Source of the DNA: JAKAGZ01 sp963748105
GTDB taxonomy: Bacteria > Bacteroidota > Ignavibacteria > Ignavibacteriales > Ignavibacteriaceae
DNA: 64,000 bases
Direction of reading: 5' to 3'
Assembly: GCA_963748105.1 (NCBI GenBank)
Contig: CAVVHP010000015.1
Location: forward strand, 1-64,000
A model generated the notes under the pieces. It ran no database searches. It was given only the letters and a program-made list of their open reading frames with translations, and was not told the DNA's origin. How positions within the stretch are numbered: the stretch's first letter is position 1; each line of letters opens with the position of its first letter. Positions 37,718 to 48,486 of this stretch are shown here, in pieces. Both the position numbers and the translations under genes were made by a program.

Positions 37718-38747
37718 TCAATTTCCTTTGTCGTAAGGGTAATTCTCCAGATAGGCCTGGGGAAGGTTTTCTCTCCAGCCTGCGCCGAATAACAAGGATT
37801 TTGCATTATAACCCAGCATTCTTAAATACGCTACAACAAATGCGCTGCTGTGGCCATACTTACTATAAACAACAATGTCCCTGGATGATGGAATTGTCTG
37901 TAAATACGAAGTGCTTCTCAGGTCAGAGACATACCCGTTGGACTGCATGTAAAACACAGCACGTGGGCGGGTGGCCGGGATTATCAAGCTGCCCGTTTGG
38001 GCCCAAAATGTATAAACCATCAAATCCAAAACAGACTATAAATGTATTCGTAAAAGTAGAATCCAGCTTATTATAAATAGCACTAAGAGTTGATAAATTG
38101 GTTGATAGAGAAGAAGGTACCCGATCCCCGAATGATAATGACATTAGTAATTGTACTCTTGAAAATATTTTTTCTTTTATCCCGGAAACTGAATTATCAA
38201 ATGTCACTGCAGGCAACGGAGTGAATGGCGGTCTTTCATATACAACGTTTGTAAAATCCGTTGCGGGTTGCGATGAGGAATTCCATGAACCAAGGAAATC
38301 AGGGTTCCATGATACCATACCAAATCTTAGAGCGTAAACATTATTGAAGCCTGCAAATCGCAGCAGACCGGTATAATAAGATGCGGCCTGCCCCGTCTGG
38401 CTTACTATTACAATTATGGTATTTTGAGAAATCGATTTAACGGCGGCCATCAGGTTTGCAGGCTCAATATTTTTTGAGCGGGGGATATGCCCTGCAGCAA
38501 ATTGAGTTGTAGACCTTATATCCAGAACCTCATAAATGTCCAGGTGGTCATGCACATCAATGGCAGAATCCAGAGCCGGCATTTGTAAAGAATTAATAAA
38601 ATCACCCTGAGATTCCAGATACTCTATTATTTTTTCGCCGTTATTTTCTTCGGTAACAACATCAGTTAAAGCGGAGTCTTTCAGGCATCCACTATTGGCA
38701 ATAATAATAAAAAAGAACAGCGCAATATATTTAATTGATTTTTTCAT
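37718..38747 (-). CDS. Lipoprotein with two rhodanese-like domains, one frameshift
   Basis: The start at 38747 gives a lipobox (KYIALFFFIIIANSGC). Two rhodanese-like segments follow, the first with YEVLDIRSTTQFAAGHIPRSKNI and VSQTGQAASYYTGLLRFAGFNNV, the second with VVYSKYGHSSAFVVAYLRMLGY. In both the catalytic cysteine of the loop is replaced by serine (VSQTG, YSKYG), so sulfur transfer is unlikely. Dropping one C near 37965-37967 joins the two frames into 342 residues. It is the last gene of the FecI/FecR-headed locus, ten bases after a DUF4249-like gene. Confidence 0.75.
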
Positions 38748-38757
38748 AATATTATAA

Positions 38758-39591
38758 TTATTTCTGAGGAATTGGAGCAGAGACCGAATACCCGATGAAT
38801 AAGCCAATTGCATTTCGTCCCTGAACATTCCAGCCTATATTATCGCCGCCATGTATAAATGAATCTTCTACAGCTTTCCCGTTACCCTTAGTTTTAAAAT
38901 AATTTTGAAAGGCTTTGTCAAAAGCATAAACCTTTAAATCAAATTTTGAAGAAATCCCGCTTCCCCTGTATTGTTCCGGAATCACCAGCGAACGGACAAT
39001 TAATTTTCCGGTACCTGAGGTCGCGGGGAGATTTTCTATAGCATAAAAGTCTCCGGCTTCCATTTCACCAGATGAACCTGCCTGATAGCTCCACGTTGCG
39101 CCGTAAGCTTCCTTTTGATTTGCCTGAACTTCTCCCTGGAGATAAAATGATTCTGATCTGTACATTACATTCCTTACATTCGGAACTTCCGGAACATAGG
39201 TCTTACTGTAAATCGGGTCCCCGTAATGCTTCGCAAATAATTCGTAATAAGTACCCGGTTTTATTTTGTAATCGTACAGAGTTTTATACAAACCGTTGCC
39301 CGCGTTATGCAGTGGAATGACCTGGTTTCCGTTTACTTTTATATAAGCTTCAATATCCCTCAGCCCCGCAGTCTCAGGCGAATATGTTGTACCGATCGGT
39401 AATGTTTTTGTAAAGACTACCCCGGCAAAAGTCTTATTCGCAATCAGTTCGGCGCGCACAACAACATTTTCCTTATAGAGATTTACGGGCTCGATTACAT
39501 CAACCTGGTCACAGCCGGCGGTAAAAACTGCCGTGAGTAAAATTAATGCGGAGGCCGCGTATTTAATTAATATGTTTTTAAAAACTGACAT
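38758..39591 (-). CDS. DUF4249-like lipoprotein, partner of the second TonB receptor
   Basis: The 277-residue product has a lipobox (LLTAVFTAGC) and the DUF4249 layout: an N-terminal beta domain (ENVVVRAELIANKTFAGVVFTKTL) followed by an all-beta region. Such lipoproteins sit next to TonB-dependent receptors in Bacteroidota and are thought to work with them at the surface, but their substrate is unknown. Its start overlaps the end of the second TonB receptor gene (stop at 39578). Confidence 0.78.
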   Translation of the reverse strand: MSVFKNILIKYAASALILLTAVFTAGCDQVDVIEPVNLYKENVVVRAELIANKTFAGVVFTKTLPIGTTYSPETAGLRDIEAYIKVNGNQVIPLHNAGNGLYKTLYDYKIKPGTYYELFAKHYGDPIYSKTYVPEVPNVRNVMYRSESFYLQGEVQANQKEAYGATWSYQAGSSGEMEAGDFYAIENLPATSGTGKLIVRSLVIPEQYRGSGISSKFDLKVYAFDKAFQNYFKTKGNGKAVEDSFIHGGDNIGWNVQGRNAIGLFIGYSVSAPIPQK

Positions 39592-41904
39592 TTATACCAA
39601 CTGCCGGTAAAAATGGAAATAAAGTTATTTGTTTTAATACAGGATTACTAAGCACATCGCCGTTTGAACCTGTCTGGGATGGATAAACGGCGAATGGATT
39701 TTTACGGTTGTACACATTGAAAATTGCAAGATAAGTTTCAAACGGAAGATTATTCCAGATAAATTTGTAATTAACCGCAATATCCAGTTTATGATAATCC
39801 GGTAATTTGTGGCTGTTCCTCTCGTCGTAGTCAAAGTTTAAATTTGTCTGCCCGTTCGGTCCAACATCTTTAAACTGATACTCCCCTGTGGGAACAGAAA
39901 TGTGCTGTCCGGTTCCATAAGTCCAGGTAGCGCTTACACTAAAAGCATCCGAAAATTTATATGAAAGGACAAGTGATATATCGTGTCTTCTGTCGTACCT
40001 TGGATAATAAACTCTTCCGAGATTAAGTTTATCGAATTGTCTCTTAGTCCATGAGAGCGTATATCCGATCCACCCTGTGAAATCGCCCACCATTTTATTC
40101 AGAAAAAATTCAATTCCGTAAGCTTCCCCCTGCCCGGCAACCAGCAGATTTTTCACCGAACCATCCACGTAACTAAATTGCGGGGAATTGCTGAATTCAT
40201 ACAGGTTTTTCATATCCCTGTAATACCCGTCAAAGTTCAACACATAATTATTATTCCCCAGCCGGGATTCTATTCCAAAATTATATTGTGTCGATCTGCT
40301 CGGTAGAACTTCCTTGGTGGAGGGATACCAGAGATCGGTCGGGAGGCTGATATCATTTCTTATCATCAGGTGAAGAAACTGGTGCGCAATTGCAAAAGCT
40401 CCTTTAAGGGAAACATGGTCAGTTAGCGAATATGAGGCAGATATTCTCGGCTCGAACTTGAAATATTCTTTGCTTTTGAAATAATAAAATCTTCCTCCAA
40501 TATTTGTTTTCAGCTTTGAACTGACCTTCCACTCGTCCTGGAAGAATAAAGAAGCTTCGGTTGATTGGACACTTGAGGTAGCGTTTGGATCAGTTTCGAG
40601 AAGGGGATTATAAATCCCGCTGTAAATTACATCATAATTATGTAATGCCAGTTCTGCCCCGACTTTTAAAGTATGGTCTTCATGCCAGAACATATCCAGC
40701 CGCGATTTAAAAATGATATCCTGGAGCCTTGAGAAAGAGAAATAATCATTGTCAGCAGAACTGCCCGGTTTATTTCTCAGCAGGGTTCGGAATTGATAAT
40801 TAACGTAGCTTATGGAATTATTTATCAAAAAAGATTTAGAATTTACCTTCAGCCAATCGATGTTTGCCGCACCGTTCTGCCAGTCAATATTGTAGTTAAT
40901 GTCCTTGGAATTATCCGGATTATATACATGGTCTTTGCTAAACATACCACTGAAAGTTATAATATCATTCTCAGTTATGTTGTAAGTGATTTTTGAATTT
41001 ATGTCGTAGAAATTATAGTTAGGAATATTGCTGTCTTTATTAACTGCTTTCTTGATAAAATCATAGTACATTTTCCTGCCGGATATCAGGTAGGTAGCTT
41101 TCTCTCCTACCGGACCTTCAAAAGTTGCGTTTGAATTTATTAAACCGATGCCGATTTTACCTTTGTTTGCTTCTTTAGTACCCGATCTCAGCTTTACATC
41201 TAACACGCTGGAGAGCCTTCCGCCGTACTCGGCCGGGAAAGCGCCCTTTATTAATCTACACTTTGAACGGCATCGGAGTTGAAAGTGCTTGCAAAATTAC
41301 CAAGATGAGTAGGGTTGTAGACAATCACTCCGTCGACAAGCGTCAGGTTCTGGTCGGGCGATCCTCCTCTCACATAAAGACCCGTAGAAATATCGGTAGC
41401 TGTCTTTACCCCGGGCAAATACTCAAGAGTTTTAAATAAATCGAGCTGACCGCTTAATGAGGGCATTCTCTTTAATAAATCAACAGGTACATCAATGGTA
41501 CTGGCCCTTACTTCATTTTTATTTTTGCCGGTAACAACAACCTCGGCGAGCGGTATTTTCGTAGCAGTCATTTTAAAGTCAAACCGCACTGTACCGGTAT
41601 CAGATAAAACATTAATTTCCCTGATCAGGGTTTTATAACCGATGTTTCTTGCTACTATTATATAATGACCTTTAACAATCTTGGGAATTGCATAATAGCC
41701 ATAATCATTGCTGGCAGCCCCCCTGTATGGAATTTCATTTGTTTTTATTGAATCCCTGTACAACAGTATATTTGTACCAACAAGAGGCTCACCGGTTACT
41801 TCATCATGAACAAAACCGGAGAGGATAGTCTCCCCTCTCTGCGCCAAAGCCCGGGGTCCCGCAACTATCAGGAGTAATAATATGAAAGCAAAAATATTTT
41901 TCAA
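39578..41904 (-). CDS. TonB-dependent receptor (second), one frameshift
   Basis: This outer-membrane receptor starts with a signal peptide (FAFILLLLIVAGPRALAQ) and a CarboxypepD_reg-like domain (GFVHDEVTGEPLVGTNILLY), then the plug domain (LYVRGGSPDQNLTLVDGVIVYNP) and a 22-strand-type barrel to a terminal aromatic residue (VGINVSF). No STN domain is present. One missing T near 41253-41254 splits it; corrected, it has 775 residues. It is paired with the DUF4249 gene at 38758, and the SVDLIKGAFPAEYGGRLSS plug segment is restored by the correction. Confidence 0.86.
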
Positions 41905-42196
41905 AATATTAATGTTCTATTAATTAATAGCTTAATTTAATTGTTCAAATTGAATAATATCTTGAATAACAAATAAAAAATACCAGGGGAATAAAAGTAT
42001 TATCTTTACCGCCACCGGATAAATTATGTTGAAGTGATTTTAAGGATTTTTCCAGTGATTGCGGTGCCACCGGATGCAGCCGGGACACGGCAAGACAGTT
42101 AAAAGCCGGGTATTTTGAGAAGAGCAAGGGTGCTTTTAATAAATGCTTTATTAACATGATTGATATCAAAGATATTCTCCCTGTTATTACAGCTTA
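41905..42196. other. Intergenic spacer between receptor and propeller genes
   Basis: About 290 bases without a supported gene. A 74-codon frame here has no family match and no ribosome site, and I do not call it. Confidence 0.5.
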
Positions 42197-43744
42197 TTAT
42201 TTCTTTTTCAGAATAAGCCCGCCTCCATAAGTTGCAATCCAGACTCTTCCGAGTTTATCTATTACAACTCCTCTTACATCATTCATTTCAAGCCCGGTAG
42301 TTGCTTTATTATACACTGTCGCATCCGAAGAATTTGTAAACGTAACCAATCCCACACCTGTGCTAATCCATTTCATACCGGTTCCATCAACAAAAATACT
42401 GTTAGCATTTCCACCATTAGGCAGCACATAATACGGCTGGAATGTACCGTTGTTAAAATAGGATAAACCAGTTCCTGAAGCTACAGATGTCTTAAATCCT
42501 ATCCAGGCACCCCCATTTACGGGATCAGGACCAATTGCGCTAATGTAATTTCCAATGATCGTAGAATTTGAGGTATTGTAAAGTTGTTTATATGGTCCCT
42601 CAATATAAACGCCTGTGCTTGCCGTACCAAAATAATATGTACCACTATTATCAGTAGCAGCTACGGAAAAAGTACTTGTTATACCGAAGTCCAATTTATT
42701 TCGTGTGGACCATTTCCTCCAGAGACTCTGGGAATTTGATATGCCGTTTTGCTGTTTCACTGATGAACCGGGGGTTATTGCAGCCGGATCCTGCAACCAG
42801 GTGTCATTAATATAGTTGGGAGTAACAAAGATTTCATGCCCCTTAGTACCCCGCACAATATCAAGAATATTTGATTCTACTAGAGGGGTTCCATACCTAA
42901 CATCGTTATAGCGGAAAACGTCATTCCCATTTATTGCAAATAGCCCGTTTTTTGTGCCTGTCCAGAGAATTCCATCATCGGAAAAATCTACACTATTAAC
43001 TTTTGCTTCCTGTATAATAGATGTAGCCGGAGAATATTGCTGCAGATTATTACCGTCAAATTTCAACAGACCCTGGTCTTCCGTGCCAATCCACAAATTA
43101 TTGTTGTCATCAATAGTGATATCCGTTAAATAGTTAGTCGGGAAAGTTGAAGTCCTGGTATTAAGATCCATCCACATGGTTGTATCTACCAGGGTAGTTT
43201 TAGCCTCAGAGAGATTACTGCTGCTGACCGTAACAACAAGGCTGTCATCCCTGTAATTTGTAGAATGATATCTAACCTTGTAATAACCGGGCAATAAATT
43301 TGAAATAACTGACGGTGTAACCAGTCCGGTAGCGGAGTCTTCCAGAAATATTTGCGAACCATCCGGTTTTGCGTTACAATTTATTTTACCACGCATTGCT
43401 GGGTTTTTAGTATAATCAATAAAGAAATTTTTCTTTTCGCCATCAACTGCATCAATTGTAAATGAGGTATCCCTATACAGTTCTTTCTTGAGCGTTATTG
43501 TATAGGTGTTTGTCTCCAGCCAGGTAAGGCTGTCAGGAGTAATTCTTCTACGGTTTTTTCCATCCAGATATATATGAGCCCCGGCCGGTTTGGAATCAAT
43601 CAGCACATATCCGTGAGGAGGCGGTGCATCAGGGGGACTGACGGAAATTTCCTGGTTACAGGAATATACTATTCCCAGAAGAGATAAAAAGATTAAGAAA
43701 GAGATAACTTTCTTGGCAGTTATGTTTTGATTATTTCTTTTCAT
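42197..43744 (-). CDS. Lipoprotein with two PEGA repeats and a beta-propeller
   Basis: A lipobox (SFLIFLSLLGIVYSC) is followed by two PEGA modules (GYVLIDSKPAGAHIYLDGKN; GKINCNAKPDGSQIFLED) and then Reg_prop-type propeller repeats (DITIDDNNNLWIGTEDQGLLKFDG, VDFSDDGILWTGTKNGLFAINGN, and GVVIDKLGRVWIATYGGGLIL at the end). At 515 residues it is an extracytoplasmic binding protein, not an enzyme. It lies between the two TonB/DUF4249 pairs and likely forms part of the same locus. Confidence 0.8.
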   Translation of the reverse strand: MKRNNQNITAKKVISFLIFLSLLGIVYSCNQEISVSPPDAPPPHGYVLIDSKPAGAHIYLDGKNRRRITPDSLTWLETNTYTITLKKELYRDTSFTIDAVDGEKKNFFIDYTKNPAMRGKINCNAKPDGSQIFLEDSATGLVTPSVISNLLPGYYKVRYHSTNYRDDSLVVTVSSSNLSEAKTTLVDTTMWMDLNTRTSTFPTNYLTDITIDDNNNLWIGTEDQGLLKFDGNNLQQYSPATSIIQEAKVNSVDFSDDGILWTGTKNGLFAINGNDVFRYNDVRYGTPLVESNILDIVRGTKGHEIFVTPNYINDTWLQDPAAITPGSSVKQQNGISNSQSLWRKWSTRNKLDFGITSTFSVAATDNSGTYYFGTASTGVYIEGPYKQLYNTSNSTIIGNYISAIGPDPVNGGAWIGFKTSVASGTGLSYFNNGTFQPYYVLPNGGNANSIFVDGTGMKWISTGVGLVTFTNSSDATVYNKATTGLEMNDVRGVVIDKLGRVWIATYGGGLILKKK

Positions 43745-43749
43745 GAATT

Positions 43750-44700
43750 TTATTTAAATCCTAATGATTGCAAAAACGATGGTTTAAAACCAATTGTATA
43801 ACTTGTTTTTATATATGATCCGAATATTCCAAGCCCGCCCTTAATATTTGAGTAATCCGGGTTATCGAGTTTAACAGTAAATCCATCAAGCCCTTGCTTA
43901 ACCGATGAATAATAAGTAGATAAATACTCATCATAAATTAACAGTTCGAACTTCATATCGGTTATTGAATAATCGCTTTTAGGCCGGCCGCCAGACGGAA
44001 TTTCATTTAACGCCTGGTTAATAGTTTCCAGATCTAATTCTAAAAACGTCTTTCGAATAGGAGTAGGATAAACCGGTTTTAAATTTCCTCCATCAGAATA
44101 ATAAAATAGCGGAACTTCCTGTTGATGAGGTAACGTGTCCCCCTTTACATAGTAGTCTATTGCTATGCGCGGAGCATATAAGAAATTACCAATACCCTGC
44201 CAATTAATTTTCAGTGTGGTTCCAAATGAGGGGGGTATCAATTTATCGTTTTTATAATCAAAAAATCCGAAATCGGGAACAGGCGGTGTCATGCTCTCTG
44301 ACTGCAGCAGCAAACCATTGGGGAGAAGGGCATCTATTTCAACAACTTTGCCGGGCCCGGGTTTTAGATCAGGGTTATAATAATATTTTACCGAGTCACT
44401 ATACCGGGATGAATTTACACGGGCTACTACTGTATCCCGCATCCGATATAATTTATTATCGTAATAAATATTTACGTCGGCATTTTTAATAGCCGGATCA
44501 TCCGTGTAATCTAAAGGGCTGAGTCCATCGGGTTGATAACTGTGAGTCAGTGTTACAATTTGGTAACTTGTATCACTCTTTATAATGCCATTGAGAATAA
44601 ACCTTTCCCTGAATGGCGCATTCGGGTTAATCGACTGATCACAGGAATAATTTATCAGCGATAATGCTAACAGGGTTAATATTAAAATGTATTTCTTCAT
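43750..44700 (-). CDS. DUF4249-like lipoprotein, partner of the first TonB receptor
   Basis: The 316-residue lipoprotein (lipobox LLALSLINYSC) matches the DUF4249 pattern: an N-terminal region with ERFILNGIIKSDTSYQIVTLTHSYQPDG and an AVNIYYDNK-type beta unit, then DFGFFDYKNDK. Its ATG overlaps the TonB stop (ATGA, 44697-44700), so the two are translationally coupled, and the propeller lipoprotein starts five bases downstream. Confidence 0.8.
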   Translation of the reverse strand: MKKYILILTLLALSLINYSCDQSINPNAPFRERFILNGIIKSDTSYQIVTLTHSYQPDGLSPLDYTDDPAIKNADVNIYYDNKLYRMRDTVVARVNSSRYSDSVKYYYNPDLKPGPGKVVEIDALLPNGLLLQSESMTPPVPDFGFFDYKNDKLIPPSFGTTLKINWQGIGNFLYAPRIAIDYYVKGDTLPHQQEVPLFYYSDGGNLKPVYPTPIRKTFLELDLETINQALNEIPSGGRPKSDYSITDMKFELLIYDEYLSTYYSSVKQGLDGFTVKLDNPDYSNIKGGLGIFGSYIKTSYTIGFKPSFLQSLGFK

Positions 44701-47300
44701 ATTTCAATTTTAATTGTTGCTGTTGGTAAAATAGGAAGCATGTTTATCCTTCTTCCGGTATTTCTATCGAAGTAGAAAATATTTTTCCGGTCATAAACGT
44801 TAATAATGCTTGCATCCAGATCGAACTTTATCCAGGAAAAAACAAACGATTTAGAAAGACTTATGTCCAGCCTGTGATATTGAGGCAGCCTGCCAAGGTT
44901 TTTATCCGCAAGAATTGAAAAAGGTCTGTAACTTTCGAGCAAGGAGCCCGCGGAATAAAGATCATCAAAATAAAGTTTATCGTAATAACCCAACGACTGT
45001 GTAAACGGCCTGCCTGTATTAAATATCCACATTGCACTAAACTGCCAGCCGGCACCCAAGTTCAAAACTCCAATAAAATTAACCTGATCGCGTGTATCGT
45101 ATCTCGGGTAATATGTCCATCCATTCAGATGCTTGTATGCCCAGCCAAGCGAATATGAAGCGGTTAAGCTTACAGGATCATTATTATAATTTAATAAAAA
45201 TTCCCACCCATATGATTCCCCGCTGGCTGGTAAAAGGTCAGGATCATTTTCTAAAACTTTGTTATCGTTTATCGTCGGAATATTATGCAGCACCTTATAA
45301 TATCCCTGGACATCGAACGATAACGCAGAGGAGAAATCAGCTTTAATACCAATGGTGTAATGAATAGCGCTTGCAACCGGTAAATACCTGGGGGAGATTA
45401 CCCAGGGCTCGAACAAAGAAATAACCTCGCTCTCATCTGACAGTGTTGTTAATTCCTGGGAATATATTCCCCAGGCACCTTTGAGCGAAAGCCAGGGAAA
45501 TATTCTGTATGTAAGGCTTACACGCGGTTCTACCAGATATGTATTACTTGAGGATTGCGTCAAACTTGCAATATTAAACCTTGCCCCAATATCCGCCCCA
45601 AAATTTTCATATCGCAAAAATTTATACTTTCCGAAAATGCTGATATTGGTGCCATGAGATCCAACATTAGAGGAGGCCCCAAACGAATTTTGCAGAATGA
45701 GCCTTGTATCCACATCCTTCAAATCTAACCCGAAAGCCAGTTCATCTTTTGTCTCAAAAATATAATTGAATTTCATACTTAAGGAAATGTCATTTACTGA
45801 ATTAGTTTTAGGTTTTACCTGGCTGTAATTGGGAATTACATTTCCGTCAAAGTTGCTGTAGGATAAACCAAGTTCATAATATAGAGGTGTATCTGTAACC
45901 TGGAACCACCTGAGGCCGATCATATTATTTGACCAGTTAATATCTTCACGTTGCGGATCGCTATTATTGAGATTATCTTTACTTGTAAACCCGTGAATTA
46001 CAAATTTACCACCTTTAATAAAATTCGGATTTGCATAATTCAGTTTAAAACCAATATCGTAAAAATCGATAGGCGCGTTTTTGTTATCCAGGAATTTTTT
46101 AAGTACGCTTGTGTTATAACTTTTTCTTCCGGCCAGCAAAAATGATCCGTGAGGCACAGGCCCTTCAACCAGCGCTTTACCGGTCAGAAAACTTGATGTT
46201 GCGCTGGCACCGAAATTCTTTTTATTACCATCCTTGGTAATTACATTTAAAACAGAAGATAGCCTTCCGCCATATTCGGCAGTGAAACCTCCCTTATAAA
46301 ATTCCAGGTTATTAATCATATCAGGATCAATTACGCTGAAAATTCCAAGTGCATGAAATGGATTGTAGAGAGTAACTCCATTTAATAAAACAAGATTTTC
46401 ATTGCTCGCACTTCCCCTTACATAGTATCTTGCCGACACATCACCCGTGGACTGTACACCCGGCAAATATTGAATTGTCCTGAATACATCGGTCTCTACC
46501 CCCTTTGGCATCATTTCAAGATCCTTTATTGAAATTCTCTGCAGTCCAATATCGGTTGCATTTTTTTCAATAATTCTTTCACCGACCTTTTCAACTGCTC
46601 TCATTTCAACGGCAATGGGGCTTAACTCTACTTTAACATCTGTAATTTTGCCTACACCTACAAAAACTGTAATCTCTTTAGTTTTGTAACCCACATAGGA
46701 TACCATGAGAGTATAGTTCCTGTTTCCGGGAACCCCGGGTATTCTGAAATTTCCATGTGAGTCTGTGGAGGCTCCCCTGTTAATTTCTTTTAGTATAACA
46801 TTTCCGAACGCAAGCGCTTCACCATTTGTAGAATCCGAGACGCTTCCACGAACCGTTCCGTTATCTTCAACGTTAATTACCTTATCATTATTTATCCTGA
46901 GGACGATTTGCCGGTTGTTTCTCGGAAGCCATTCTATGTTTGTGTCTTTAAAAATCTGATCGAGCACTGCCAGAATTGTGATATCGTTTACATTAATTGA
47001 AACCAGAATTTTATATGGTATAATATCGCTACTGTAGGAAAAATCTATCCCGCTTTTTGCCGTAATATATTTTAACACCCTCGCTAGTGAGGTGTTTTCC
47101 GCCGAGATATCAATGTTCTGCATTAAATAATTGTTGATTTCTGTAGAAAACACCCTCCCGGACCTGGCTGCGATGGAATTACCAAAATTATTTTTATCAG
47201 CATTGTTCATTGCCTGCCCGGAAGTGATATTACAAAGTAATATCAAAGTGACGGCAAAAATGCCCGCAAATAATTTAATTCTATAAAATGGAATGCTCAT
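44697..47300 (-). CDS. TonB-dependent receptor with STN signalling domain
   Basis: This 867-residue receptor has a signal peptide, an N-terminal STN (secretin/TonB short N-terminal) domain around residues 55-140 (NTSLARVLKYITAKSGIDFSYSS), a CarboxypepD_reg-like domain (VRGSVSDSTNGEALAFGNVIL), the plug (YYVRGSASNENLVLLNGVTLYNP) and a barrel. The STN domain is the hallmark of receptors that signal through FecR to an ECF sigma factor; both partners are encoded immediately upstream, with FecR and this gene overlapping by four bases. The transported or sensed ligand is unknown. Confidence 0.93.
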   Translation of the reverse strand: MSIPFYRIKLFAGIFAVTLILLCNITSGQAMNNADKNNFGNSIAARSGRVFSTEINNYLMQNIDISAENTSLARVLKYITAKSGIDFSYSSDIIPYKILVSINVNDITILAVLDQIFKDTNIEWLPRNNRQIVLRINNDKVINVEDNGTVRGSVSDSTNGEALAFGNVILKEINRGASTDSHGNFRIPGVPGNRNYTLMVSYVGYKTKEITVFVGVGKITDVKVELSPIAVEMRAVEKVGERIIEKNATDIGLQRISIKDLEMMPKGVETDVFRTIQYLPGVQSTGDVSARYYVRGSASNENLVLLNGVTLYNPFHALGIFSVIDPDMINNLEFYKGGFTAEYGGRLSSVLNVITKDGNKKNFGASATSSFLTGKALVEGPVPHGSFLLAGRKSYNTSVLKKFLDNKNAPIDFYDIGFKLNYANPNFIKGGKFVIHGFTSKDNLNNSDPQREDINWSNNMIGLRWFQVTDTPLYYELGLSYSNFDGNVIPNYSQVKPKTNSVNDISLSMKFNYIFETKDELAFGLDLKDVDTRLILQNSFGASSNVGSHGTNISIFGKYKFLRYENFGADIGARFNIASLTQSSSNTYLVEPRVSLTYRIFPWLSLKGAWGIYSQELTTLSDESEVISLFEPWVISPRYLPVASAIHYTIGIKADFSSALSFDVQGYYKVLHNIPTINDNKVLENDPDLLPASGESYGWEFLLNYNNDPVSLTASYSLGWAYKHLNGWTYYPRYDTRDQVNFIGVLNLGAGWQFSAMWIFNTGRPFTQSLGYYDKLYFDDLYSAGSLLESYRPFSILADKNLGRLPQYHRLDISLSKSFVFSWIKFDLDASIINVYDRKNIFYFDRNTGRRINMLPILPTATIKIEI

Positions 47301-48406
47301 AAATTGTTATCCGTTGATTGAAGAATTAATGACGGTTTTTTTAACCCGGAGCTTTTCCCCGCTGAGAACTGGCAGGAATTACCTGAGACTTTATATCGAA
47401 AGTCCAGAGCGAGTGATATAATTTTTACAATTTCTTTTAGATTATCTCCCTTAAAAGTTGCGGTCAGATGCAGCGATAATAACGAGGAATCGTTAACCGA
47501 GCAACTAAAATTGTATGAACGGTCTAGTGTCTTAAAGACCTCATTCAGGTTGGAATTTTCGAAGTAGAGCCTGCCGTTTATCCAGCTTATATGCTTGTTG
47601 ACATCAGCAACTTTGGGCTTGCCTAGTTTCCCATTACTTGTAAGTCTTGCGCTTTCTTTTCCCGATAAATAGACGATATTTCGTCCGGCAGAGTCTCTGG
47701 AAGCAAAAGATACTTTCCCCTCTTTAACAGTTACAACATATGAAGCATCATCTTTCCATGCTTTAACATTAAATTCAGTACCGATATCGGTAATTTCACC
47801 GTTTGCAATAAAAACTTTAAAAGGTTTCTGATCGTTATGAACAACCTTAAAAAATGCTTCCCCCTCGAGGTACACTAATCGTTTTGATTTTGAAAATTTT
47901 TCCGGAAATTTAATAGTACTTGCTGAATTCAGAAATACTTCGGTTCCATCCGAAAGTTTAAAACTGGCTCGCTGCCCTTTTTCAGTTGTTACCTCGTGAA
48001 TAGCAATTGCTTTCTTCATTCCGCTAACTTTAGCGGGTTTTTTATTCACATCATTGTACAGAAAAGCCGAGACAGAAATTATAATAATTATAACGGCGGT
48101 ACCTAGAAGTTTTACAGCCGGCAAGTATCTTTTACGCTCAACATACTGATAAGAAATACTCTCTTTAGATTTTTGCCGAACTCCGCCTTCCAGGCTTAAC
48201 TTGGAAGCAACACCTGCCCACGCTCTATCGACATCCCATTGAACCGTTTTATCTGAAGAGGCTTTCCAGGTTGACTCAATTGATGAAAATTGCTCCCTGT
48301 TCAGGGGGTCAGCATCAAGCCAGTTTTCCACAAGCCTTCCTTCTTCCTCCGATTGTTCATTGGCGAGGTATTTAGCCAGCAATGCCCAGTTTATTTCGCT
48401 GCTCAT
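47297..48406 (-). CDS. FecR family anti-sigma factor
   Basis: FecR proteins relay the occupied state of an STN-type TonB receptor to the cognate sigma factor. The 369-residue product has a cytoplasmic N-terminal domain, one membrane helix (LLGTAVIIIIISVSAFLY), the FecR domain (TEKGQRASFKLSDGTEVFLNSASTIKFPEKF; VYLEGEAFFKVVHN) and a C-terminal DUF4974-like part (ENSNLNEVFKTLDRSYNF). It lies between the sigma factor (80-base gap) and the TonB receptor (4-base overlap). Confidence 0.93.
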   Translation of the reverse strand: MSSEINWALLAKYLANEQSEEEGRLVENWLDADPLNREQFSSIESTWKASSDKTVQWDVDRAWAGVASKLSLEGGVRQKSKESISYQYVERKRYLPAVKLLGTAVIIIIISVSAFLYNDVNKKPAKVSGMKKAIAIHEVTTEKGQRASFKLSDGTEVFLNSASTIKFPEKFSKSKRLVYLEGEAFFKVVHNDQKPFKVFIANGEITDIGTEFNVKAWKDDASYVVTVKEGKVSFASRDSAGRNIVYLSGKESARLTSNGKLGKPKVADVNKHISWINGRLYFENSNLNEVFKTLDRSYNFSCSVNDSSLLSLHLTATFKGDNLKEIVKIISLALDFRYKVSGNSCQFSAGKSSGLKKPSLILQSTDNNL

Positions 48407-48486
48407 TTTCTATTGGTTCTTAAATTATTATCCTATACCAGTTAATACAACTAACCGGCCTTTTACCTCTACAAGTTTTGAAAATA

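Noticed and set aside
41945..42169. 74-codon minus-strand frame in the receptor spacer
   Set aside because: No ribosome site and no family similarity; the frame is interrupted in context and composition looks noncoding.
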